Below are positions 8,577-17,827 of a stretch of DNA of 40,230 nt, one piece after another (the stretch's first letter is position 1; each line of letters begins with the position of its first letter). The notes beneath the pieces were generated by a model. It searched no databases. It was not told the DNA's origin and saw nothing but the letters and a program-made list of their open reading frames with translations. The position numbers were made by a program, and so were the translations under genes. The stretch lies in the NCBI GenBank assembly GCA_029261275.1, contig JAJDBR010000097.1, positions 1-40,230 of the forward strand, read 5' to 3'. The DNA comes from Nitrospirales bacterium. Lineage in GTDB: Bacteria > Nitrospirota > Nitrospiria > Nitrospirales > UBA8639.

Positions 8577-8855
8577 ATGAAGACCTGTCGCAATCTTGGA
8601 CATCATGAACGAATGATTCGCATCGCTATGGGGCTTGTTTTCCTCGCCTTATCTGGCTTTGCCATCTTGCCAGAGTGGGGGGATTTGTTGCTCATGATCG
8701 TGGGCCTTATTGCGCTGTTAACCGGCATCATCGGCTACTGCCCAGCCTGGCACGCTGTGGGCATCAACACCTGCAAAGTCGATCACCATCATTCTGCCTC
8801 AAATCCAAAAGAAGGACATCAGGAGCACAGCAATCCGTCTATTCACCAATCGTAA
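8577..8855 (+). CDS. DUF2892 family inner-membrane protein
   Basis: Ninety-two residues beginning with the family sequence CRNLGHHERMIRIAMG. They continue with two hydrophobic helices (about residues 13-31 and 36-53) and the conserved ending GYCPAWHAVGINTC. The tail is His-rich. The start is fixed by a near-perfect ribosome-binding site (AGGAGGTG, five bases before ATG), ten bases after the receiver gene. DUF2892 proteins often accompany rhodanese or sulfur and stress genes. The biochemical role is unknown. The conserved cysteines and the His-rich tail could bind metal, which is inference. Confidence 0.8.
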   Translation: MKTCRNLGHHERMIRIAMGLVFLALSGFAILPEWGDLLLMIVGLIALLTGIIGYCPAWHAVGINTCKVDHHHSASNPKEGHQEHSNPSIHQS

Positions 8856-8921
8856 AGGGATAAAACCTTGTGGCAGAGAAATAATTTCATTTTGGTGTGA
8901 ACTCGGCTTAGAGTGATCTAG

Positions 8922-9275
8922 TTAGTGGGAGGAGTCTTCTTTATGCACCGTTTCAGAGATATCCATTAAAAATCCTCCCGCATCCCTCAACACCAATCCA
9001 CCATGTTCCTCGAAACTGAATTCCAACGAATCCAGAAGAATCGTTACTGACAATTGATAAACAATCAAGTTGCCTGAGATTAGAGAAATGATCTTTGTAC
9101 GGAGATCAGGCTTTTTCTTGATGTTTCCAGTAAACATATCTTTGGCAAAAGTATAGCCTTTCACTTTTGCCACACCATTTTCATAGATCTGGACCTCCCC
9201 CACAAAAAATCGTGGAGCATCTTTCTCAAACAACCGACGATGAACGATTAAGAGTTTCTCTCCCTGTTCGAGCAT
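8922..9275 (-). CDS. conserved-looking hypothetical protein
   Basis: A 117-residue soluble protein with a strong Shine-Dalgarno (GAGGAGG) before the chosen ATG, 18 codons inside a longer open frame. The sequence alternates beta-like stretches (KLLIVHRRLF, RFFVGEVQIYENGVAKVKGYTF, GNLIVYQLSVTILLD, GGLVLRD) with few helices, so a small all-beta fold is likely. I do not recognise the family. Genes of this look, with 'mRNA-like' beta content and no cofactor motif, are often regulators or ligand binders. It is followed on the same strand, upstream, by the CBS-domain gene with 93 bp between them, so co-transcription is possible. Confidence 0.6.
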   Translation of the reverse strand: MLEQGEKLLIVHRRLFEKDAPRFFVGEVQIYENGVAKVKGYTFAKDMFTGNIKKKPDLRTKIISLISGNLIVYQLSVTILLDSLEFSFEEHGGLVLRDAGGFLMDISETVHKEDSSH

Positions 9276-9368
9276 AGTTCCTCCTCTTCCATGAAATAGT
9301 TTACCTAGTCTATTTTCTACATATCGCATAGGGTTTTCACTTGAGCGATCGCGATGCGACAGATAGGC

Positions 9369-10007
9369 TTAAACCCATTGTTCAAAATGGGGGTGCGAAA
9401 CGATGACACGCAAAATATCGCTGCGAGTGATGATGCCCAATAATTCCTTGTCTTGTGAAACCACGGGAATAGCACCAATGCGTTCCTCCAACAACACTCG
9501 CGCAATAGCCAATATCGTCGCGTCGGGGTCCGCCACGAGCACGGGATGGCTGACAAGATTTTCAATAGTTACCTTCTCCAGGTAGGCTGACCCTGTAATC
9601 CCAGCCAAAGCTGATTCGACTGCACCACGCGAGAGATCTCGATCAGACAAAATCCCGACGAGCGCCCCATTCTTTGACCAAATCGGAATATGCCGAAACC
9701 GCTTGCTCTTCACCATCTCCCAAGCTTCTGCCAGCGAAGCCGAGATAGGAAGGGAACTAACTGGTGAGGCCATAATGTCTCGAGCCACCAGAGTGGAAGG
9801 CGTAGCTGGTGATAAAGCCAGAACCTTTTCATAGAAACGGGCTTGGAAAGATGAAGAGTTTTGGGTGGATGGCTGATCAGGTGGCTGATTTTCATGTCCA
9901 ACTGGTTCGATGACAGACACCTTGGATATCTTAAGCACTTTCCGCGCTCGGAAGAAACCTGTCACATAGGGCGCCTGTGAACCACCTACCTCGAAGACGG
10001 TAAACAT
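9369..10007 (-). CDS. protein with two CBS domains
   Basis: A 212-residue protein with a low-complexity N-terminal third and a Bateman module. The first CBS domain spans roughly residues 72-130 (DIMASPVSSLPISASLAEAW ... GILSDRDL). The second spans 145-205 (VTIENLVSHPVLVADPDATI ... GIITRSDIL). Such pairs bind adenine nucleotides (AMP, ATP, SAM) and report energy charge. No catalytic domain is attached, so it probably acts on a partner protein. The ribosome-binding site AGGGAGGG precedes the ATG. Its company of universal stress proteins and the ackA-xfp operon fits energy sensing, which is inference. Confidence 0.88.
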   Translation of the reverse strand: MFTVFEVGGSQAPYVTGFFRARKVLKISKVSVIEPVGHENQPPDQPSTQNSSSFQARFYEKVLALSPATPSTLVARDIMASPVSSLPISASLAEAWEMVKSKRFRHIPIWSKNGALVGILSDRDLSRGAVESALAGITGSAYLEKVTIENLVSHPVLVADPDATILAIARVLLEERIGAIPVVSQDKELLGIITRSDILRVIVSHPHFEQWV

Positions 10008-10324
10008 CGCATCCCTCCCTTAGTGAAAAGAATATTTCTTAGAAAAGGGGTCTGCTAAAGTGCCGAATAACGACTGAACGGGTTCCCTGTTCCAATAATG
10101 TCTTCTTGGCTTTGTCATCCTGAACGTTCATTGCACCATTCATTGTCAGGCAAGATCACGCACAAATAGCTTTCAATCTACGGTCTTATGACAATACATT
10201 TTACCATACAAAAATCGCTGAGAGTCTCAATCTCATCAACATGTTCCTTAAGAAGCATCTTGGGTATTACCCAAACCGATCGACTATCTATACAATAAGA
10301 AATTCTCGAATTCCTTTGTGCGGC
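10008..10324. other. divergent intergenic region
   Basis: It lies between the minus-strand CBS gene and the plus-strand DUF2238 gene, so it should hold both promoters. I found no -24/-12 pair, no convincing inverted repeat and no RNA gene. The upstream in-frame start of the DUF2238 gene at 10241 lies inside it but lacks family-like sequence. Confidence 0.4.
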
Positions 10325-11050
10325 ATGACTCATTCTCATAAACAGTATGTTTTCATTTTGGCAGCGCTGTTTTTGGCAGAATGGATCATATTGGCTATTA
10401 ACCCACTCCATCGGAATGACTGGGTTCTGGAAAATGTTCTGGTATTTCTTGTCGTCCCAATTCTTGCTAGCACCTACAAGCGGTTTCCCTTCTCAAACGT
10501 TTCCTACACAGTACTTTGCATCTTTGGCTGTTTGCACGTGATCGGCGCACATTACACCTATGCCGCCGTTCCTTATGACTCCTGGTGGGACTCGTTGTTT
10601 GGCTACTCCCTAAACGATCTCCTAGATTGGGAACGCAATAATTTTGACCGCATCGTCCACTTTTCTTATGGTTTGTTGCTGGCGTATCCGATTCGAGAAG
10701 TGTACTTACGAATTGCCGGCGTACAGGGATTTTGGGGTTATGCCTTGCCCCTGAGCTTCATCATGTCGACCTCGATGATCTTTGAGCTCATAGAATGGGG
10801 AGCCGCAACAATCTTTGGCGGTGACTTAGGAATGGCGTACCTTGGGACTCAGGGCGATGTATGGGATGCCCATAAGGACATGGCGTTGGCGAGCTTGGGA
10901 GCTTTGCTGACGATGTTCTTCACCGCCTTCTTGAACATCTATCTTCAGCGAGACTTTGCCCGAGAATGGGCAGAAAGCCTTCGTATCAAGCATCCTACAC
11001 CATTAGGAGAAGAGGAAATCGGGCGACTATGGGAACAGCGTCGGAAGTGA
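10325..11050 (+). CDS. DUF2238 (YjdF-like) integral membrane protein
   Basis: A 241-residue protein with about six hydrophobic helices. The sequence NDLLDWERNNFDRIVHFSYGLLLAYP, followed later by FELIEWG and GTQGDVWDAHKDM, is the signature of the DUF2238 family. The charged residues in and next to the helices (D, R, E and H) are well kept, suggesting an ion- or metal-handling function, which has not been established for the family. The ATG at 10325 is chosen because family similarity begins there; the frame is open a further 28 codons. It is a single gene. Confidence 0.82.
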   Translation: MTHSHKQYVFILAALFLAEWIILAINPLHRNDWVLENVLVFLVVPILASTYKRFPFSNVSYTVLCIFGCLHVIGAHYTYAAVPYDSWWDSLFGYSLNDLLDWERNNFDRIVHFSYGLLLAYPIREVYLRIAGVQGFWGYALPLSFIMSTSMIFELIEWGAATIFGGDLGMAYLGTQGDVWDAHKDMALASLGALLTMFFTAFLNIYLQRDFAREWAESLRIKHPTPLGEEEIGRLWEQRRK

Positions 11051-11482
11051 GACACAAGCCAATAGTTTTCTAAGCTTCCTCTTCATACACGATACCCAAA
11101 TCGCTCAATCAAAGAGCTTGAACGCGTTACTCTTCCAGACCTCCGTCTCATATCACCCATGGAAATAGGACGTTCCATCAAAGCCTTAATGATTGAATGG
11201 CGTGATGGAATGAGCCCTCCGGTATTCTTTACCGCAGCCGCCCTCAATAGTGCCCTCATCCTGTTTGCCGGGCTCTGGACGAATATGTGATTTTCCAGCC
11301 TTGTTTACAGAATTAACGGGTGCTGCAATGGGCAGAAACCAGGTTTTTCCGTATTTGGGGAACTCATGGAACGAATGGATCATCAAGGCCATTCTGGGTA
11401 TTTCGAATATTTAACCCATGCTCTCGCCATGGCGGGAAAAAACATTTAGTCTGCCACGAAATGAAAACAACGCTAAGAATTC
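11051..11482. other. degenerate or non-coding stretch
   Basis: No intact gene. On the minus strand, 11300-11480 follows the truncated cytochrome gene and may contain its decayed 3' half in shifted frames: short pieces such as PAMARAW resemble the C-terminal Met-ligand area of small cytochromes. This is only suggestive. Plus-strand frames here have no ribosome-binding site or domain. Confidence 0.3.
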
Positions 11483-11731
11483 TCAAACCTTTTCCGTCAC
11501 CTTTTGAATTGTAGAAGCCGTCAGATCCGCAACAGGTGCATTAAAATGAGTATACCCATCGCCCTTACCATCTGGACTATGGCAAACAATGTAATGTTCC
11601 AGACAAAGAGCTTTTCCTTTGTTGGAAGGCCCCGCGTCCGCAAGAGCCAATACAGGGAATACGACCTCCAACAAAGCAAGGACCATGGATACGCACAAAA
11701 GACGGTTTAATTTCAACTCCCCTAGAAACAA
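11483..11731 (-). pseudogene. small cytochrome c gene, truncated and with a damaged haem motif
   Basis: Eighty-two codons encode a signal peptide (LLCVSMVLALLEVVFPVLALADA) and the first half of a class I cytochrome c: GKALCLEHYIVCHSPDGKGDG, then VADLTASTIQKVTEK. In intact relatives the haem motif reads C-x-x-C-H; here the first Cys of YIVCH is Tyr (TAC), one base away from TGC. The frame then stops before the region carrying the distal Met ligand. Both the damaged motif and the early stop indicate a dead gene. The only possible start codons are TTG. Periplasmic electron transfer would have been its role. Confidence 0.65.
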
Positions 11732-11815
11732 GACTAGATTTCAACTACACCTCTTTCATCGTTCAACGGAGGAACCGTGTGAATCATCACAATCCCTCAT
11801 TCACCCCTGACTCCT

Positions 11816-13135
11816 TTACTTTCGCTGGCAGGGTGTTGGCGCCTTCATCCCCTCTGGGAGACGAGTCCGAACATCCACACACGTCTCATTTAATTGTTCT
11901 TGAGAAAAGCCATGGGCATACCGTATGGCCACTCCCTGCAATCCCGTACCTCGAAAAGATGCCTTCGTCACATTGGCTCCGCGCACGTCTGCTCGATAAA
12001 GTTTCGCTTTATCCAGGATCGCTTCTTGTAAGTTGGTTTTGAACATGATCGCAAATTCTAATGAAGCCTCTGAAAGATTGGCTTCCACCAAGTTAGCCCA
12101 AGACAAATCTGCGCGTTCTAGATTGGAATGTTGTAAATTGGCCTTTGATAAAAAAGCTTCATCCATTTCTGCCCGCACAAGATTACTTTCTCGTAAATCA
12201 GCCCCTAATAAATCCGCTTCCTGAAAATTGGCCCCTGCACAATTGGCCTTGTAAAGATTGGCATGATAGAGCACCGCCCGTTCTAGCATAGCCTCCCGAA
12301 GATCGGCTTGTTCGAATATGGCCTCATTGAGATTGGCCGCTCCTAAATCGGCTCCAGACAAATCAGCCGAACGAAAATCGGCTTCTTGTAAGTTGGCGCG
12401 GTTCAGATCTGCCTCGATCAATTTCGCATGGGAAAACAAGGTCCGGTGGAGATTCGCTTCTCGCAAATCCGCACGCACCAGGCTGGCTTCTTCACCATTG
12501 ACCATTTCTAAATCGGCGCCCACCAAATAGGCTTCTTCCAAATCAGCTCCATGTAAAATACTTAAATTTAATTTGGCCTCAGCCAAATTCGCCTCTCGAA
12601 AATCCACTCCGGCAAAATTGGCGTAACTCAAATGGGCTTTTCGAAGATTGGCCAGACGAAACTGCGCACCGGACGCGTTGGCTCCCCGCAAATCTGCGGC
12701 ATAGAGTGAAGCTTGGTTCAAATTGGCTTTGTGAAAATTCGCCTGAACTAAAGTCGCCGCCGTAAAATCGGCCCGAGAAAGGTTGGCTCCCTGAAAATTT
12801 GCGCCACTCAGATCTAGCTCGCGAAAGTCAGTCCCGGATAACTCCGCGCCACACAAATTAGCAGGCTTGCCGCTGGAATCGGGATAATGCTGAAGCCATT
12901 TGGCATGTTCCACCAAAATCGCCACGAGGGCTTCTTCGCTCACGGAACGGCCAGCATACTTCCCAGTACAACCCTGCGCCTCAGCCATGGAAGGCGCTTC
13001 CTGTTGAACATGATCCGCATAAACACGGGGAACCACCCACAGAACACCCAACACGATAACGGCCATTAGTCCAAGACTCGGCCCTTTCACAAATACCTGT
13101 CGGCTACCTCGATTTTCTACCAAGTTCAACCTCAC
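11816..13135 (-). CDS. exported pentapeptide-repeat protein
   Basis: A 439-residue protein with a hydrophobic signal or anchor segment (about residues 22-40), then a linker. From about residue 92 to 410 it has a nearly unbroken run of A(D/N)LxxA pentapeptides, roughly sixty repeats. These fold into a right-handed quadrilateral beta-helix rod about 15 coils long. A Cys-containing C-terminal cap follows (ETCVDVRTR). Cytoplasmic members can mimic DNA, but the export signal makes a periplasmic structural or binding role more likely. The given start is a GTG whose Shine-Dalgarno is too close; a TTG two codons later has better spacing (AGGA, seven bases). It is followed upstream by a USP gene on the same strand, 22 bp away, suggesting co-transcription. 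Confidence 0.85.
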   Translation of the reverse strand: MRLNLVENRGSRQVFVKGPSLGLMAVIVLGVLWVVPRVYADHVQQEAPSMAEAQGCTGKYAGRSVSEEALVAILVEHAKWLQHYPDSSGKPANLCGAELSGTDFRELDLSGANFQGANLSRADFTAATLVQANFHKANLNQASLYAADLRGANASGAQFRLANLRKAHLSYANFAGVDFREANLAEAKLNLSILHGADLEEAYLVGADLEMVNGEEASLVRADLREANLHRTLFSHAKLIEADLNRANLQEADFRSADLSGADLGAANLNEAIFEQADLREAMLERAVLYHANLYKANCAGANFQEADLLGADLRESNLVRAEMDEAFLSKANLQHSNLERADLSWANLVEANLSEASLEFAIMFKTNLQEAILDKAKLYRADVRGANVTKASFRGTGLQGVAIRYAHGFSQEQLNETCVDVRTRLPEGMKAPTPCQRK

Positions 13136-13157
13136 TTCCTTTTGAACGAATATGTGA

Positions 13158-14060
13158 CTACCGTATCACCAACACGGACACCGGCGAATAGGTGCTCACC
13201 CACTCAGAAACACTCCCCAGCATAAACCGTTCAATCCCTGAAAGGCCCTTAGAGCCGACACAGACTAATTGGGTCTTCAGACGTTGGGCCGCCTCAACAA
13301 TGTGCACTGGAGGATTTCCCTCTAGAAATTCCGTATCTATCTGAAAACCTGCCTTGAGAAATTTATTCCGGGAATCAGCCAATAGCACCTTGGTCTGTTT
13401 TCGAACCGGTGCCATCAGTGCTTTGGCTTGTCTCTTCCCCAACACTTCCAAACCCAAGTCCGTTAATTTTTCCGGAACCACTGAGATCGCATGCAGCGCG
13501 ATCTCAGCAGGATCTAGCCAGGCTGTCATTTTTCTTATGGCCCGCTTTGTCGCCTTAGACCCATCCAACGCGACTAACACAGAAAAGGGCGCCGCTAACT
13601 GCCCTTTCACCATGAAGACAGAACAGGGCGCATGGGTGACGACCTTTCTCGAAACACTCCCTAATAAATATCCCGGAACGTCACTCATCCCTCTAGAACC
13701 AACTGCAATACAATCAGCATTCATCTTCTCACTTATTTGCAGAATGGCATCCGAGACATCTCCTTTCAGCACCAGAGTTTTCAGAGAAGCCAACCGACTC
13801 GTTCCCGCTTGATTCAACACGAATTTAATTCGTTCGGCATGCCCATGTAACAGTTTATGACTTGCTTGAGTCATCTTTGCAGACAGATCGGACAAGGAAA
13901 CGGCTTGACGTTCCTTGGGAATCCGGCCTTTTCCAATGTGTCCGCCAGGCAATACATGTAAGAGAACAATCTTTTTGACTCTGTTCCGAAAGACGGTTCC
14001 CACACTCTGAACTAACAGACGGGAACAATCAGATCCATCGACAGGACAAAGAATTTTCAT
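13158..14060 (-). CDS. tandem universal stress protein (UspA family)
   Basis: About 300 residues made of two UspA domains. Each ends in the nucleotide-binding signature G-x2-G-x9-G-S: GSRGMSDVPGYLLGS in the first and GSKGLSGIERFMLGS in the second, so both can bind ATP. The ATG at 14060 is preceded by GGGGAG with ten-base spacing; a TTG two codons upstream is an alternative. The gene ends 22 bp before the pentapeptide-repeat gene. Tandem USPs are typically induced by starvation or low oxygen. No -24/-12 promoter is evident in the 285 bp upstream. Confidence 0.92.
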   Translation of the reverse strand: MKILCPVDGSDCSRLLVQSVGTVFRNRVKKIVLLHVLPGGHIGKGRIPKERQAVSLSDLSAKMTQASHKLLHGHAERIKFVLNQAGTSRLASLKTLVLKGDVSDAILQISEKMNADCIAVGSRGMSDVPGYLLGSVSRKVVTHAPCSVFMVKGQLAAPFSVLVALDGSKATKRAIRKMTAWLDPAEIALHAISVVPEKLTDLGLEVLGKRQAKALMAPVRKQTKVLLADSRNKFLKAGFQIDTEFLEGNPPVHIVEAAQRLKTQLVCVGSKGLSGIERFMLGSVSEWVSTYSPVSVLVIR

Positions 14061-14351
14061 GTTCAACGAACTCCCCTTGAATGAATAATTCCCTCGAAAA
14101 ATCCCTAAGGTCTAGTTATCGTATTTTCTTTTTACGCACGAATCTTGCCAAGTATGGACTTTATGTACCTTTCCTTTCCCCTATAATAAACCAAAATAGT
14201 CTTTCCTTATTCTGTATTCCAGGGAACTTTCATTTTTGTGCCCTTTTTTGGACCTATCGACATTCAAGCAAGTGTCGCGATTTACCACTTCCTGCCTAAT
14301 CACCGAATCAGATTTTCAATTTTGCCCTGTCAATAATATTTTTGAGTGACT

Positions 14352-15524
14352 ATGGAAATTGTTCCAGAAATATTAATCATGCTAGGCCTGCTTTTTCTTC
14401 TCGGCCTCTTAACGGATTTGCTCGGACGCCACACGCCGTTACCCAGAGTCACGTTATCACTTCTAGCTGGCTTTGCCATTGGGCCTTCAGGGCTGGATGT
14501 TCTCCCCGACTTTCAAGAAGACTGGTTTCCAGTCATCACAGATATCGCCTTATCCATGGTGGGGTTTTTGTTGGGACATACCCTGACCATCACGTCACTG
14601 CAACAACGTGGAAAATGTGTGTTATGGATTTCTCTTGGTGCCGTCATTGGGACAGCTCTGACCGTCTTCATTGGACTCATGCTCTTGGGCATCAGACCGG
14701 AAGTTTCGCTCATCCTCGCTGGAATAGCCCTGGCAACCGATCCAGCGGCCACGATCGACGTGATTCGCCAAACTCGTTCAAAAGGAGAATTTTCGAAAAT
14801 ACTGGAAAGTGTCGTCGCCATCGATGACGCCTGGGGGCTCATCATTTTTAGTTTTTTGTTGGCCTTCGCTCAAGCCATCTCTGGCAATGGAGATGGGATG
14901 CACACCCTCTTATTAGGAGGCTATGAAATTGGTGGTGCCATTCTCTTAGGCTTGGTGCTGGGACTTCCCATGGCCTACATCACTGGACGTCTCAAACCCG
15001 GGGAACCGACGCAAGCTGAAGCCTTAGGCATTGTCCTGCTTTGTGGTGGACTTGCCGAATGGTTGCACGTGTCATTCATTTTGGCTGGGATGATCTTAGG
15101 TGCAACGGTCGCCAATTTGGCCACACATCATCGTCGTCCATTCACCGCTATCGAGGGAATTGAATGGCCCTTCATGATTCTCTTTTTTATCTTAGCCGGA
15201 GCCTCGCTCGACATGCAGGCATTGCAAGCCACCAGTCTCCTTGGCATAGCCTATATTCTATTGCGGCTCTTAGGACGAATAGTTGGGGCATGGGGAGGGG
15301 GAGCCATCTGTGGCGCGAATCCTATCCTGCAACGGTGGATGGGCATGGCACTTTGGCCTCAAGCTGGAGTAGCATTGGGTATGGCGCTCCTCGCCAGTCA
15401 ACATTTCCCAGCGTTAAAGAATGTGATTTTGCCAATTACCATTGGCTCCACCATTATTTTTGAATTATTTGGACCATTGATGACTCGTACCGCCCTCATA
15501 AAGGCAGGCGAAGCACAACTCTAA
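14352..15524 (+). CDS. CPA2-type sodium(potassium)/proton antiporter
   Basis: A membrane protein of 390 residues with about twelve hydrophobic helices and no soluble C-terminal TrkA domain. The segment ATDPAATIDVI, followed 27 residues later by AIDDAWG, matches the discontinuous-helix and ion-binding Asp-Asp region of the monovalent cation:proton antiporter-2 family. It would exchange Na+ or K+ for protons at the inner membrane. The ATG is chosen; a GTG two codons upstream is equally possible and neither has a strong ribosome-binding site. The CDF metal exporter gene follows 49 bp later on the same strand, giving a small ion-homeostasis operon. Confidence 0.87.
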   Translation: MEIVPEILIMLGLLFLLGLLTDLLGRHTPLPRVTLSLLAGFAIGPSGLDVLPDFQEDWFPVITDIALSMVGFLLGHTLTITSLQQRGKCVLWISLGAVIGTALTVFIGLMLLGIRPEVSLILAGIALATDPAATIDVIRQTRSKGEFSKILESVVAIDDAWGLIIFSFLLAFAQAISGNGDGMHTLLLGGYEIGGAILLGLVLGLPMAYITGRLKPGEPTQAEALGIVLLCGGLAEWLHVSFILAGMILGATVANLATHHRRPFTAIEGIEWPFMILFFILAGASLDMQALQATSLLGIAYILLRLLGRIVGAWGGGAICGANPILQRWMGMALWPQAGVALGMALLASQHFPALKNVILPITIGSTIIFELFGPLMTRTALIKAGEAQL

Positions 15525-15573
15525 TGCGGTATGCTGACACTTCAAGAACGGCAAACCCGCTTTGTTACCCTAG

Positions 15574-16500
15574 ATGGCAGACCCCGCTTCCCTTGACGAG
15601 CCCTCAGACAACTTCACCTTTGCTCCCTTCAAAATCGCAATGACACGTCTTCAAGATATTCGCCGTATTTTACTGAGAGTGCTTTTGCTGAATATACTCG
15701 TGGCCACCGCGAAATGGGTCTATGGAGTTATAACCCAATCGCTGGGCATGCAAGCCGACGGGCTGCATTCCTTTTTTGATGGCCTGTCCAATGTTGTGGG
15801 CTTATTAGGACTCTGGTTAGCCTCACCGCAGCCTGATACCAACCATCCCTATGGGCACAAAAAGTTTGAAACGTTGGCTGCCGGAGCCATTGGCGGGTTT
15901 CTCGTTATGACCTGTCTCTACCTCCTCTGGAAAGCCCACCGATCATGGACAATGGACGTACACCCTGAGGTCACCACGATCAGTTTTATGATTATGTTCA
16001 TCACCTTGGCCATCAATATTTTTGTCACGAAATGGGAACGACAAAAAGGGAAGGAGTTGAAAAGTGATATTCTGACGGCTGATTCGTATCACACGGCCAG
16101 TGATGTCCTCACATCGTTGTCAGTCCTAGCCGGACTCATCGCCATTCAAGCTGGCTACCCGTTAATCGATCCATTGGTGGCCGTTTTTATTGCGGGCGTC
16201 ATCGCTTGGACGGCGATCATCGTACTCAAAGACGTGTTGTCCTCCCTAACTGATCGGATACGGATAGACCCACAAGACATTCGAACAGCCGTCATCACCA
16301 TTCCTGGCATTTTAGATTGTCACGAAATCCGAACTCGTGGGTTAACAAATCATGTGTTCGTGGACCTCTCCATTCATGTGGAACCCACATGGTCTGTCGA
16401 ACAAGCCCATGTTCTCGCCACCGAGGTGGAAGCGTTCCTGCTCACACATTTTGATTCGGTTGAGGATGTCGTGGTCCATATCGAACCGGAAGGCCACTGA
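15574..16500 (+). CDS. cation diffusion facilitator (CDF) metal transporter
   Basis: A 308-residue inner-membrane exporter of divalent metals (Zn, Fe, Co or Mn) driven by protons. There are six hydrophobic helices. The metal site is formed by QADGLHSFFD in helix 2 and TADSYHTASD in helix 5, both with the HxxxD arrangement. YGHKKFE after helix 2 is another family mark. A cytoplasmic ferredoxin-like domain of about 80 residues closes the protein (DCHEIRTRGL ... VEDVVVHIEPEGH), as usual for the family. The exact metal cannot be read from the sequence. It is probably co-transcribed with the antiporter. Confidence 0.92.
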   Translation: MADPASLDEPSDNFTFAPFKIAMTRLQDIRRILLRVLLLNILVATAKWVYGVITQSLGMQADGLHSFFDGLSNVVGLLGLWLASPQPDTNHPYGHKKFETLAAGAIGGFLVMTCLYLLWKAHRSWTMDVHPEVTTISFMIMFITLAINIFVTKWERQKGKELKSDILTADSYHTASDVLTSLSVLAGLIAIQAGYPLIDPLVAVFIAGVIAWTAIIVLKDVLSSLTDRIRIDPQDIRTAVITIPGILDCHEIRTRGLTNHVFVDLSIHVEPTWSVEQAHVLATEVEAFLLTHFDSVEDVVVHIEPEGH

Positions 16501-16526
16501 ACTCTCTGACGGACCCCGCCAATGAA

Positions 16527-17741
16527 CTACGCGGAATGCACTGGGAGGGAAATTGTAAACGTCGTGCCCTGATTGGGAATGCTGTTCACGCGAATGGTCC
16601 CGTTGTGTTCCTGAATAATGCCATGAACTACCGTTAAGCCCAAACCCGTACCCTCTCCAACTGCTTTCGTCGTGAAGAAGGGATCGAAAATTTTCGATTG
16701 GTGTTCTTCAGATATTCCCATTCCTGTATCTTGCACGCCGAGTTCGACCATATCTCCTTTGGGGCCAAGCTTGAGAGTCAGCGTGCCGCCTCCAGGCATG
16801 GCTTGGCAGGAATTCAACACCAAATTCAAGAGCACCTGACTGATGTGATCAGGATCCGCCAACACGAGCGGAAGATCTGGCACATAATCTTTGACAACAT
16901 GAATACCGTGGTTTTTGAATTTCTCCAACAACATATCTAGGACACCTCCAATCACCCCAACCAAATCAACTCCACGTTGTTCAGATGGGCGTTTCCGAGC
17001 AAAGCTTAACAGTTGATTCATGATTTTCGTGATGCGCTCTACCTGTGTCACAATGGTTTCCAAGCCTCGCTTCACCGATGCATCCGTGGCCTTGCGCATT
17101 AATAATTCGGCTCGACCCAAAATCACATTCATCGGTGTCCCAATTTCATGGGCCATGCCGGATGCTAACGTCCCCAGTTCAGCCAACCGTTCGGTTTTTC
17201 GTAACTGGGCTTCCAAGGCTCGCTGCTTGCCCATATCGTCCACTCGTTGGGAGATATCCCGAAGAATCACGGTCATCCATCGTCTCCCTGATCGTTCAAC
17301 CAAAGAAATCGACGCTTCCAACGGAAATGACTCCCCGGTATATCGCACCCCAGAAATCTCCCGATACCTTCCCATTCGACGGTAGGTCTCTCCGCTTTCG
17401 GCAAACCGCTGAAGATGCTCGCAATGAGCAGCCCTCATGGATTTTGGAATAAATTGATCCAGCGGTTGCCCAAGCACGTCGAAAGCTGAACATTGAAAAA
17501 TCTCCTCGGCGGCGGCATTAAAAAGTACGATGTTGTGCTCATCATCAACCGTAATAATCCCGTCCATCGCTGAGTGGATGATGCTGGCCAATTGTCGCTC
17601 CAAGACATCCAACCCTTCTTCTGTGACGTGGTGCCTCGCTTGCAGGGCGCGCAACTCGGCATTCTCTTGCCGAAGCAATTGGAGTTCCTGCTCTAGGTCA
17701 GGATGTGAGGAAGAGGACTCTTTTTCCATAATTTTTTTCAT
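16527..17741 (-). CDS. soluble PAS-domain sensor histidine kinase
   Basis: A 404-residue kinase without membrane segments. A coiled coil (residues 14-50) leads into one PAS domain (about 51-165, IIHSAMDGIITVDDEHNIVLF ...). Then follow the dimerisation helix with the phosphorylated His in MAHEIGTPMN (H198), the N box (NLVLN, 306-310), the G1 box DTGMG (338-342) and the G2 box GEGTGLGL (362-369). It is therefore complete and NtrB-like. The PAS domain must sense an intracellular signal, and no haem- or flavin-binding residue can be named with certainty. It lies 86 bp downstream of the sigma-54 activator gene on the same strand and is its obvious partner. Confidence 0.95.
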   Translation of the reverse strand: MKKIMEKESSSSHPDLEQELQLLRQENAELRALQARHHVTEEGLDVLERQLASIIHSAMDGIITVDDEHNIVLFNAAAEEIFQCSAFDVLGQPLDQFIPKSMRAAHCEHLQRFAESGETYRRMGRYREISGVRYTGESFPLEASISLVERSGRRWMTVILRDISQRVDDMGKQRALEAQLRKTERLAELGTLASGMAHEIGTPMNVILGRAELLMRKATDASVKRGLETIVTQVERITKIMNQLLSFARKRPSEQRGVDLVGVIGGVLDMLLEKFKNHGIHVVKDYVPDLPLVLADPDHISQVLLNLVLNSCQAMPGGGTLTLKLGPKGDMVELGVQDTGMGISEEHQSKIFDPFFTTKAVGEGTGLGLTVVHGIIQEHNGTIRVNSIPNQGTTFTISLPVHSA

Positions 17742-17827
17742 GCAGCGTGAAGGCTAGGGCGAGAGGCAAAAATCGGGAAGGAAAAAGAACTTCTTCTTCT
17801 TACTCCTTACCCCTTAGACTTCACGCC

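Noticed and set aside
11820-13000. Long run of short periodic DNA repeats that looks like an array
   Set aside because: The period is 15 bases and follows codons for A(D/N)LxxA pentapeptides. There are no spacers of CRISPR length, so it is simply the coding sequence of the repeat protein.
14081-14299. A 72-codon plus-strand frame in the intergenic region before the antiporter
   Set aside because: It has no ribosome-binding site, no domain and a composition like non-coding DNA. The space is more likely the promoter region of the divergent USP and antiporter genes.
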